Of a DNA stretch of 64,000 bases, positions 57,361-64,000 are shown in pieces. The translations under genes and the position numbers were made by a program. Location: the NCBI GenBank assembly GCA_021299035.1, contig JAJTGD010000005.1:1-64000 (forward strand), in the 5' to 3' direction. Numbering within the stretch: position 1 is the stretch's first letter; each line of letters begins with the position of its first letter. This DNA is from Oxalobacteraceae bacterium (GTDB lineage: Bacteria > Pseudomonadota > Gammaproteobacteria > Burkholderiales > Burkholderiaceae_D). The notes beneath the pieces were generated by a model. That model did no database searches. It was not told the DNA's origin and saw nothing but the letters and a program-made list of their open reading frames with translations.

Positions 57361-57761
57361 GCAAGCACTACCTGCTCGATACCAACATCATCAGCCACAT
57401 CATGCAGGGCCGCAATAATGATTTACTGAATCGGTTAACAAATGTCGCCGTTGGTCAGGTCGCAATGTCCAGCGTGACCTTGGCTGAGCTGGAATACGGA
57501 TTACACCGCAGAGGCCAACCCCCTCGCCTAAGAAATGCGCTCACCCAAGTTCTATTGCGAATTGATGTACTGCCTTGGGATGAACAAGCCGCCGTCTGTT
57601 ATGGTGAGCTATGCAACAACCTAGAATCTAAAGGGATCAACTTGAGTGATTTCGACATGATGATTGCAGCCCATGCAGCGTCAGTTAAATCAACGCTAGT
57701 CAGTCGTGACAAAGCTTTTTCTCAAATACCCACCGACTGTTTGAGTCTAGAGATTTGGTAG
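57357..57761 (+). CDS. vapC: VapC-type PIN-domain toxin
   Basis: 134 aa. The acidic PIN residues are all present: [12 protein letters not shown] (Asp8), TLAELEYGL (Glu), [14 protein letters not shown] (Asp pair) and [12 protein letters not shown]. VapC enzymes are Mg2+-dependent RNases, often cutting initiator tRNA or rRNA; the target here is unknown. The gene ends 20 bp before the tRNA-Arg 3' end. Confidence 0.95.
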   Translation: MSKHYLLDTNIISHIMQGRNNDLLNRLTNVAVGQVAMSSVTLAELEYGLHRRGQPPRLRNALTQVLLRIDVLPWDEQAAVCYGELCNNLESKGINLSDFDMMIAAHAASVKSTLVSRDKAFSQIPTDCLSLEIW

Positions 57762-57781
57762 CGAAAGTAAAACCAAAGGAT

Positions 57782-57858
57782 TGGCCTGCCCAGCACGATT
57801 CGAACGTGCGACCTACGGCTTAGAAGGCCGTTGCTCTATCCAGCTGAGCTATGGGCAG
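57782..57858 (-). tRNA. tRNA-Arg (anticodon UCU)
   Basis: A complete cloverleaf of 77 nt with encoded CCA. The acceptor is CTGCCCA/TGGGCAG, the anticodon stem ACGGC/GCCGT and the loop CTTCTAA, giving anticodon TCT. The T stem is GCACG/CGTGC with TTCGAAT. Its 3' half is the source of relics R1–R3, so it is the integration target. Confidence 0.97.
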
Positions 57859-57875
57859 AAGCGGGATTGGATATG

Positions 57876-57905
57876 AAAAAGCGGGTTGTCGATGACAACC
57901 CGCTT
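57876..57905 (-). terminator. Terminator between tRNA-Pro and tRNA-Arg
   Basis: AAGCGGGTTGTC pairs perfectly with GACAACCCGCTT (12 bp, 3-base loop), followed on the minus strand by TTTTT. It ends the tRNA-Pro transcript. Confidence 0.85.
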
Positions 57906-57913
57906 AGTATGAC

Positions 57914-57990
57914 TGGTCGGAGTACAAGGATTCGAACCTTGGACCCCCTGCTCCCAAAGCAGGTGCGCTACCGGGCTGCGCCACACTCCG
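57914..57990 (-). tRNA. tRNA-Pro (anticodon UGG)
   Basis: A complete 77-nt cloverleaf with encoded CCA. The acceptor is CGGAGTG/TACTCCG, the anticodon stem CCTGC/GCAGG and the loop TTTGGGA, giving anticodon TGG. The T stem is CAAGG/CCTTG. Confidence 0.97.
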
Positions 57991-58047
57991 AATCTCATAA
58001 TTATAGCCGATACCCCTTCAACATGGCACGGCGTATTGCCAGTTCGA

Positions 58048-59385
58048 TCATGCGGCAACAGATTCAACCAGTCGCTGAGCCAAAGAGCGGGCCAGCTCGG
58101 CGTCGCGCGCCTCGACCATTACCCGCAGCAGTGGCTCGGTGCCGGACGGGCGGATCAGTACCCGGCCCTCGCTGCCCAGTCTAGATTCGGCAGCTTGCCT
58201 CGCCGCCAGAAGCGCCGGGCTGGATTGCCAATCGAAGCCGCGCTGTATCCGGACGTTGAGCAAAGTCTGCGGCCAGAGCTGCATGTCTGCGATGACCTGC
58301 TCAAGACGGCTATCCGCGCGCCTGAGCGCTGACAGTACCTGCAGCGCCGAGATGATGCCGTCGCCGGTGGTGTGCTTATCAAGGAACAGCAGGTGGCCAG
58401 ATCCCTCGCCACCCACGTGCCAGCCACGCTCGAGCAATGTCTCCAGTACATAGCGATCACCCACCTTGGCGCGCGCGAATCCAATGCCCATATCGTTCAA
58501 TGCCGACTCGACCGCCATATTGGTCATCAATGTGCCAACGGCACCATCGATACCGCCGTTTTGGTGGCGGTCGCGCACCATCAGATAAAGCAGCTCATCA
58601 CCGTTGTAGACGCGGCCACTGGCATCCACCATCAGTAGTCGATCAGCATCTCCATCCAGCGCGATGCCTAGGTCTGCGCTGTGCTCACCTACTGCGCGGG
58701 CCAGTGCCTCGGGTTCGGTTGCGCCAACGCCATCGTTGATGTTCAGGCCGTTGGGTTGATTACCAATCGCCACTACCTCGGCGCCCAGCTCATGAAATAC
58801 ATCCGGTGCAATGTGATACGCCGCACCATGGGCGCAATCGACCACCAGCTTCAGGCCGCGCAGATCAAGCTCATTCGGGAAAGTGCTTTTGCAGAATTCG
58901 ATGTAACGCCCGCGCGCATCATCCAAGCGCCGCGCCTTGCCGAGCTTCTCTGAACTGACGCAAGCAAGCGGTGACTCCAGGGCAGCTTCGATAGCAAGCT
59001 CAACCGTGTCGGGTAACTTGTTGCCCGATGCAGAGAAAAATTTGATGCCATTGTCGTGATAAGGATTGTGTGATGCAGAGATCACCACGCCGGCCGACAA
59101 ACGCAGCGCACGCGTGAGATACGCAACCGCGGGTGTTGGCATCGGGCCCGCAAGCATCACATCAACACCCGCTGCTGAGAACCCCGCCTCCAGCGCTGCC
59201 TCGAGCATGTAGCCAGACAGACGCGTATCTTTACCGATTAAAACAGTCGGCCGAGTGCTACCGCTTGCATCATGCGCCAACACCTTGCCGGCGGCATAGC
59301 CCAGCCGCATCACAAAATCCGGGGTAATCGGCGGCTGACCTACGTGTCCGCGTATGCCGTCGGTACCAAAGTATTTTCTGCTCAT
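58048..59385 (-). CDS. glmM: Phosphoglucosamine mutase
   Basis: Interconverts glucosamine-6- and -1-phosphate for peptidoglycan and LPS precursors. From ATG 59385 (AGGAACT upstream) it is 445 aa, the same as E. coli GlmM. It has [13 protein letters not shown], the phosphoserine loop [19 protein letters not shown], the metal loop [13 protein letters not shown], and the C-terminal [15 protein letters not shown]. It lies 8 bp after folP, as is usual. Confidence 0.98.
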   Translation of the reverse strand: MSRKYFGTDGIRGHVGQPPITPDFVMRLGYAAGKVLAHDASGSTRPTVLIGKDTRLSGYMLEAALEAGFSAAGVDVMLAGPMPTPAVAYLTRALRLSAGVVISASHNPYHDNGIKFFSASGNKLPDTVELAIEAALESPLACVSSEKLGKARRLDDARGRYIEFCKSTFPNELDLRGLKLVVDCAHGAAYHIAPDVFHELGAEVVAIGNQPNGLNINDGVGATEPEALARAVGEHSADLGIALDGDADRLLMVDASGRVYNGDELLYLMVRDRHQNGGIDGAVGTLMTNMAVESALNDMGIGFARAKVGDRYVLETLLERGWHVGGEGSGHLLFLDKHTTGDGIISALQVLSALRRADSRLEQVIADMQLWPQTLLNVRIQRGFDWQSSPALLAARQAAESRLGSEGRVLIRPSGTEPLLRVMVEARDAELARSLAQRLVESVAA

Positions 59386-59393
59386 AGTTCCTG

Positions 59394-60266
59394 CTACCAA
59401 TGATGAATCAATGCGCCTGTCCGTGCGGCCTGCCATACCTTGAGCGCATCAACGCTCTCAGCCACATCGTGTACGCGAATGATACGCGCGCCTCGCTCAG
59501 CAGCCACCACCGCCGCCGCCCGACTTCCCGCAAGACGCTGCTCAACCGATCTGCCAGTGACCACGCCAATGGTGCTCTTGCGCGAGAGACCCGCCAGTAA
59601 AGGCAACGCCAGCGAGCGCTGCAAGACGGACTGATGCGAAAGCAGTGTCAGGTTGTGTTCGACGGTTTTACCGAAACCGTAACCAGGATCGATACAGATC
59701 CGCTCCCTGCCAATACCGATCGTCATTGCTGCATCGATCCGATCCAGAAGATAGTCTCGTACTTCTGCCAGCACATCATCGTAATGCGGCGACAGCTGCA
59801 TGCTCTGCGGGTCGCCCTGCATGTGCATGATACAGAGCGCGCATTGACTATCGCTGACTGCCGCCAAGCTATCGGGATCACGAAAGCCACTAATGTCATT
59901 GATCATGTCTGCACCCGCCGCCAACACTTCACGCATCACGGCAGCGTGACGGGTATCTACCGATAATGGCTTACCGCAATCGCGTAGCGCGTCGAGCACC
60001 GGCAGCACACGGCGCAACTCTTCTTCGGTCGTGATCGCTGGCGCACCGGGACGCGTTGATTCTCCGCCGATGTCAATGATGTCGGCACCATCCGTAATCA
60101 TTTGTTTTGCATGGGCGATAGCGCGATCATGTGCATCGAATAGCCCACCATCCGAAAAGGAATCGGGGGTGACATTCAGCACCCCCATAATCAGCGGACG
60201 ATCATCTTGACCCAGGCTCAGATGAAAGCGCCCGCATTGCAATTCAGTGGAGGAGGTTTGGATCAT
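59394..60266 (-). CDS. folP: Dihydropteroate synthase
   Basis: Condenses p-aminobenzoate with the pterin pyrophosphate in folate synthesis. It is the target of sulfonamides. The 290-aa TIM barrel has [31 protein letters not shown] and [11 protein letters not shown]. In the ftsH–folP–glmM order. Confidence 0.98.
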   Translation of the reverse strand: MIQTSSTELQCGRFHLSLGQDDRPLIMGVLNVTPDSFSDGGLFDAHDRAIAHAKQMITDGADIIDIGGESTRPGAPAITTEEELRRVLPVLDALRDCGKPLSVDTRHAAVMREVLAAGADMINDISGFRDPDSLAAVSDSQCALCIMHMQGDPQSMQLSPHYDDVLAEVRDYLLDRIDAAMTIGIGRERICIDPGYGFGKTVEHNLTLLSHQSVLQRSLALPLLAGLSRKSTIGVVTGRSVEQRLAGSRAAAVVAAERGARIIRVHDVAESVDALKVWQAARTGALIHHW

Positions 60267-60338
60267 GCGTGATGGTGCTGCATAAGCAAACGGGGTGAGG
60301 ATCGCTCCCCACCCCGCAGGCGTAAAAGGTTACGTGAC

Positions 60339-62219
60339 TCAGGCAGGTGCAGCGGCCGGTTCAACATCGCCGTCAGACGGACCGTCACTCGGACGGGAGG
60401 TCGGCGTTACCTTGGGCGGACGTGGCTCACGACCAGCCATGATGTCACTGACCTGATCGGAATCGATGGTTTCCCATTCCAGCAGGGCTTTTGCCATCGC
60501 CTCGACCTTATCGCGATTGGTTTCCAACAGATGACGTGACATCTCATACTGGCGATCCAGAATCTTGCGAATCTCTGCGTCGACCTTTTGCTGAGTCGCC
60601 TCGGACACAGTCTTGGAAGACATCCGCCCGAAGTACGAGTCTTGGTCGGAATCCTCGTAGACCATCGTGCCGAGCTCTTCCGACATCCCGAAGCGGGTCA
60701 CCATGGCGCGCGCAAGTTTGGTCGCACGATCAAAGTCATTCGAGGCACCGGTCGACATCTGATTCATGAAGATCTCTTCCGCGATACGGCCACCAAACAA
60801 GATCGCGATATCTTCCAGCATCTTGTCTTTGTACATGTTCACTCGATCATGCTCGGGCAACTGCCAGGTAAGACCAAGCGCCATGCCGCGCGGCATGATG
60901 GTGACTTTGTGTACCGGATCCGCCTTCGGCAACAGCTTGGCAACCACAGCGTGACCGGACTCGTGGTAAGCCGTATTGCGACGTTCTTCTTCGCGCATGA
61001 CTGCTGACTTGCGCTCGGGGCCCATCACGATCTTGTCTTTTGCGTCCTCGAAGTCCTGCATCTCGACCAAACGCTTGTTGCGACGTGCAGCAAACAGCGC
61101 GGCTTCGTTGACCAAGTTTGCCAAGTCCGCACCGGAGAAACCCGGCGATCCGCGCGCCAGCAAATCGGCACGAACGTCTGGGGCAATCGGCACCTTACGC
61201 ATGTGTACATTGAGGATCTGCTCGCGGCCACGAATGTCTGGCAGGCCGACGTGTACCTGACGATCAAAACGACCCGGGCGCAGCAGCGCCTTGTCGAGCA
61301 CGTCCGAACGGTTGGTAGCGGCAATCACGATCACACCGGCGTTGGCCTCGAAGCCGTCCATCTCAACCAGCAGCTGGTTCAAGGTCTGCTCGCGCTCATC
61401 ATTACCACCGCCCATGCCGGCGCCACGATGACGGCCCACCGCATCAATCTCATCAATGAAGATGATGCACGGCGAGTGCTTCTTGGCATTTTCAAACATG
61501 TCACGCACACGTGAAGCACCAACACCCACAAACATTTCGACAAAGTCAGAACCGGAGATCGTGAAGAACGGCACCTTGGCCTCGCCAGCGATAGCGCGTG
61601 CCAGCAAGGTTTTACCGGTTCCCGGTGGGCCCACCATCAACACACCGCGTGGAATACGGCCACCAAGCTTTTGAAACTTGGTCGGGTCGCGCAAGAAGTC
61701 AACTAACTCACTCACTTCTTCTTTGGCTTCATCGCAACCGGCGACATCGGCAAAGGTGACCGCGTTTTGGGTCTCGTCGAGCATGCGCGCCTTTGACTTA
61801 CCAAACGAGAAGGCACCGCCCTTGCCGCCGCCCTGCATCTGGCGCATGAAGAAAATCCACACGCCAATCAGCAGCAGCATGGGGAACCACGAGATAAATA
61901 CCTGCGAGAGGAAAGATGGCGGCTCTGGTTGCTTGACGTCGAACTTGACACCGTTGTTGACCAGATCACCAATCAGGCCACGATCCAAGTTGGTGGTGGT
62001 GGCCTTGAGCTTCTTGCCGTCGTTAGTGACCGCAATAATGGTGCGGTCCTCGATGGTGGCTTCGCGAATACGCTGCGCCTTCACCTCATCGAGAAAATCG
62101 GAGTAAGCGATCGGAGTAGCGCCGCCTGAAATGCCACGCTCATCGAACTGCTTGAAGACAGTAAACAGCACCAGGGCAATGACGACCCAGATGGCAGCTT
62201 TGGAAAACATATTGTTCAC
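60339..62219 (-). CDS. ftsH: ATP-dependent zinc metalloprotease FtsH
   Basis: Membrane AAA protease that degrades misfolded membrane proteins and regulators. In the 626 aa, TM1 is at ~8–22, a periplasmic domain at ~25–105 and TM2 at ~108–125. Walker A GPPGTGKT is at 197–204 and Walker B IIFIDE at 252–257. The second region of homology is near 303–320 and the zinc site HESGH at 419–423. The C-terminal tail is Pro/Ala-rich. Confidence 0.98.
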   Translation of the reverse strand: MNNMFSKAAIWVVIALVLFTVFKQFDERGISGGATPIAYSDFLDEVKAQRIREATIEDRTIIAVTNDGKKLKATTTNLDRGLIGDLVNNGVKFDVKQPEPPSFLSQVFISWFPMLLLIGVWIFFMRQMQGGGKGGAFSFGKSKARMLDETQNAVTFADVAGCDEAKEEVSELVDFLRDPTKFQKLGGRIPRGVLMVGPPGTGKTLLARAIAGEAKVPFFTISGSDFVEMFVGVGASRVRDMFENAKKHSPCIIFIDEIDAVGRHRGAGMGGGNDEREQTLNQLLVEMDGFEANAGVIVIAATNRSDVLDKALLRPGRFDRQVHVGLPDIRGREQILNVHMRKVPIAPDVRADLLARGSPGFSGADLANLVNEAALFAARRNKRLVEMQDFEDAKDKIVMGPERKSAVMREEERRNTAYHESGHAVVAKLLPKADPVHKVTIMPRGMALGLTWQLPEHDRVNMYKDKMLEDIAILFGGRIAEEIFMNQMSTGASNDFDRATKLARAMVTRFGMSEELGTMVYEDSDQDSYFGRMSSKTVSEATQQKVDAEIRKILDRQYEMSRHLLETNRDKVEAMAKALLEWETIDSDQVSDIMAGREPRPPKVTPTSRPSDGPSDGDVEPAAAPA

Positions 62220-62362
62220 GCGGGGAGCTCCTGGAAAGCGGCCGAAACGGTCGGCTTGACACGAACGGTGATTCTACTCTCAAGATTCAGGCCTTGCCAC
62301 AGACTAGATGGGGCTAAGCCCCTGATTTTTCAAGGTGCTTAGGGCTAACACGCTACCTTGCT

Positions 62363-63007
62363 TCAGAGACTGGGCTTTAGCCCGCGGCCCAGCAGGAACA
62401 ATTCGGACGATTTATCCCGGCTAGCCTTCGGCTTCTTGGAGCTAACGACTCGGAACACTTGCCGAAATCGCCCAAGAATTTGATTGTAGCCGCTACCGTT
62501 GAAGCATTTGACGAGCAGGCACCCTGAAGGTTTCAGGTGCTCGCAAGCGAATTCGATAGCCAGATCGACAATATCCTCGACCCTGGCCGCATCGGCAGCT
62601 GCAATGCCGGACAGGTTCGGCGCCATGTCCGACAGCACCAGATCGAGCTTTTGGCCCCCGAGCAACTGTGCCAGTTGGTCGGCGACCGCCTGCTCGCTGA
62701 AGTCGCCAAGAATGAAATCCACGTCGGCGATCGGCTCCATCGGCAATAAATCGAGGCCAATGATCCTGCCGTGAATACCGCCGCCTTCTTTGCCCGCCAG
62801 CTTGCGGCGCGCGTACTGAGCCCAACTACCCGGTGTACAGCCGAGGTCGACAATCACCTGACCCGGCTTGATCAGCTTCTCGGACTCATCGATCTCTTTC
62901 AGCTTATAGGCTGCACGCGCGCGATAGCCCTCCTTCTGCGCGAGCTTCACATAAGGATCATTGATGTGATCGTGTAACCACTTCTTATTAACGCTTTTCC
63001 TGACCAT
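62363..63007 (-). CDS. rlmE: 23S rRNA (U2552) 2'-O-methyltransferase
   Basis: Methylates U2552 in the ribosomal A-loop. The 214-aa protein has the SAM motif [20 protein letters not shown] and [12 protein letters not shown]. The K-D-K-E catalytic set has its second Lys in [12 protein letters not shown]. It starts 100 bp from the divergent yhbY, upstream of ftsH, as in most proteobacteria. Confidence 0.97.
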   Translation of the reverse strand: MVRKSVNKKWLHDHINDPYVKLAQKEGYRARAAYKLKEIDESEKLIKPGQVIVDLGCTPGSWAQYARRKLAGKEGGGIHGRIIGLDLLPMEPIADVDFILGDFSEQAVADQLAQLLGGQKLDLVLSDMAPNLSGIAAADAARVEDIVDLAIEFACEHLKPSGCLLVKCFNGSGYNQILGRFRQVFRVVSSKKPKASRDKSSELFLLGRGLKPSL

Positions 63008-63107
63008 GCCTCCACACTCGCGATCTGTCTAAAACCGATACTGTGATTCGTCGGAACGCCGCCTTATCTCCGGACCAGCATAGAATATGCCTATTTGAAG
63101 GCGCACC

Positions 63108-63572
63108 ATGCTTAATCTCACCCCTGCCGAACGCAGCGCATTGCGCTCCCAAGCGCACGACCTGAGCCCAGTCGTCATGATCGGCGATGCCGGACTCACG
63201 CCGGCAGTGCTAAAAGAAACTGACACTGCACTGAAAGCACACGGTCTGATCAAGGTGCGCGTATTCGGTGATGACCGTGAGGCTCGCGTGTCTTACTACG
63301 AAACCCTGTGCGAAAAACTCGGCGCAGCGCCGATACAGCACATTGGCAAGCTGCTGGTGCTGTATCGACCGAAAGTCGAAAAGCCCAAAGCGGCCAATCC
63401 GACGCGCGGCAAAGGCATGCGCGAGGTCACCATCGTCACGACGCATGTGACCAAACGACCCACGGTCAAGAAAGTCGTGTTGAAAGGTAATGAGCGCCTG
63501 ACTGCGGGTGGCAATGTACGGAAGGCCAAGACTCGACAAAAGAGCCTGAAGAAAAACGCACTAGGACGATAA
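63108..63572 (+). CDS. yhbY: CRS1/YhbY (CRM) RNA-binding protein
   Basis: A ribosome-assembly-associated RNA-binding protein. Residues ~1–95 form the CRM domain (LTPAERSALRSQAHDLSPVV, MIGDAGLTPAVLKETDTALK). The ~55-residue tail is basic (Lys/Arg-rich). That makes it 154 aa against about 97 for E. coli YhbY. Divergent from rlmE, as usual. Confidence 0.93.
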   Translation: MLNLTPAERSALRSQAHDLSPVVMIGDAGLTPAVLKETDTALKAHGLIKVRVFGDDREARVSYYETLCEKLGAAPIQHIGKLLVLYRPKVEKPKAANPTRGKGMREVTIVTTHVTKRPTVKKVVLKGNERLTAGGNVRKAKTRQKSLKKNALGR

Positions 63573-63589
63573 ATCAAACTGTTAGAACT

Positions 63590-63614
63590 GGATCCCGGCC
63601 TACGCCGGGATGAC
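63590..63614. repeat. REP-type palindrome (left of pair)
   Basis: GGATCCCGGCCTACGCCGGG followed by ATGAC, same family as the repeats at 16.4, 17.6, 25.0 and 30.5 kb. It lies just after the yhbY stop. Confidence 0.9.
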
Positions 63615-63626
63615 GATTTCATGGAT

Positions 63627-63756
63627 GATTCTAGGCGGACCATGTCATCGATCATTCCAGGCAAACGATGTCATTAATCAGTCCAGGCAGACAATGTCAT
63701 CAATCAGTCCAGGCAGACGACGTCATCAATCAGTCTGGGCACACGATGCCATGGAT
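63627..63756. repeat. Five tandem 26-bp repeats
   Basis: Units begin at 63627, 63653, 63679, 63705 and 63731. All share a core like CCAGGCAGACGATGTCAT. The third and fourth units differ by two bases, and the outer ones are more diverged. They lie between two inverted REP palindromes and look like an expansion of the REP's GATGAC-type tail. Confidence 0.9.
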
Positions 63757-63819
63757 CATTTCAGTTAATCAGTCATCAAGTTCCTGATTGACAGATTCAG
63801 TACCAACATCCTTTGATGC

Positions 63820-63846
63820 GTCATCCCGGCGGAGGCCGGGATCCAG
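63820..63846. repeat. REP-type palindrome (right of pair)
   Basis: The inverted counterpart of the palindrome at 63590–63614 (TCATCCCGGCGGAGGCCGGG then ATCCAG). It ends 18 bp before the DUF4149 stop. Confidence 0.9.
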
Positions 63847-63863
63847 CGAGCCCAATCAAGCAC

Positions 63864-64000
63864 TCAGCGAATTTTCAATACCAAAGCAACGCCGATTAAA
63901 CTCTGCACCAAGTAGATCACGCTCGCTACACCATGTAGCAAACCAAAGCGCGAGCGAGCAACCTCGTCCATCACACCACCATTCATGGCAGCGGTCTCTC
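63864..64000 (-). CDS. DUF4149 membrane protein, partial (N-terminus beyond window)
   Basis: Only the last ~45 codons are in the window: …MDEVARSRFGLLHGVASVIY and a hydrophobic end LIGVALVLKIR before the stop at 63864–63866. This matches the end of the DUF4149 protein that usually neighbours yhbY in Burkholderiales. The family call rests on the RxRFxxLHGVS-like motif and on context. Confidence 0.65.
   Translation of the reverse strand, partial: ETAAMNGGVMDEVARSRFGLLHGVASVIYLVQSLIGVALVLKIR

Noticed and set aside
62310-62330. Hairpin GGGGC–TAA–GCCCC followed by a T-run on the plus strand between rlmE and ftsH
   Set aside because: No plus-strand gene ends there and on the minus strand it lacks a U-run, so a terminator role is not supported.
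63627-63756. CRISPR array
   Set aside because: The 26-bp units are directly adjacent, with no unique spacers and no cas genes nearby.

Overview
The window looks like a chromosomal segment of a betaproteobacterium, probably Burkholderiales and possibly close to Oxalobacteraceae. The main argument is gene order. The minus-strand run leuC–entericidin–leuD–leuB–asd–fimV–truA–trpF–trpB–trpA–accD–folC–SPOR–purF, the ilvB-ilvH-ilvC/psd/pssA/leuA cluster and the glmM–folP–ftsH–rlmE/yhbY block are all arrangements I know from that order. Placement below order level is inference.

Layout. 1–10.1 kb: branched-chain amino acid and phospholipid synthesis on the minus strand (leuA partial at the left edge, pssA, psd, ilvC, ilvH, ilvB). 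It is interrupted by a plus-strand islet of two unrecognised genes (3.25–6.24 kb) next to a direct duplication of the ilvC 3' end. leuA has a leucine-rich leader peptide and ilvB a long structured 5' leader. 10.3–28.3 kb: RDD and LOG proteins, a trans-sulfuration enzyme, purF, folC, accD, the trp genes, truA, fimV, asd and the leu genes. leuD has an internal out-of-frame deletion. 28.5–40 kb: M48 lipoprotein, two MFS carriers, aroC, CBS protein, a MetY-type enzyme, a hydrolase, YihY, WrbA-like protein and an FAD oxidase. 40–45.3 kb: regulators (ArsR-like, Crp/Fnr, ModE) and a molybdate locus in which a porin and modA lie behind two ModE-like boxes, with no modBC in view. 45.3–49.5 kb: a two-component pair and three small helix-turn-helix proteins, with a shared palindrome upstream of two of the HTH genes. 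49.9–53.3 kb: TRL-like lipoprotein, caspase-family lipoprotein with an EF-hand, membrane LytTR regulator and an outer-membrane beta-barrel.

The most unusual region is 53.5–57.9 kb. Three partial copies of the 3' half of tRNA-Arg(UCU), each followed by the same short coding tail, lie upstream of the intact tRNA. They divide the DNA into modules holding a HicBA pair, a Cys-rich membrane protein with an LprI-like protein, and a VapBC pair. Remnants of IS256- and IS3-type transposases lie among them. I read this as serial integration and decay of small tRNA-targeting elements that left toxin–antitoxin cargo behind. 58.0–64.0 kb returns to core genes.

Dispersed palindromes of the type GGATCCCGGCCTGCGCCGGG occur between genes at five places, usually as inverted pairs. 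One pair encloses five 26-bp tandem repeats. No CRISPR array, rRNA or intact transposase was seen.
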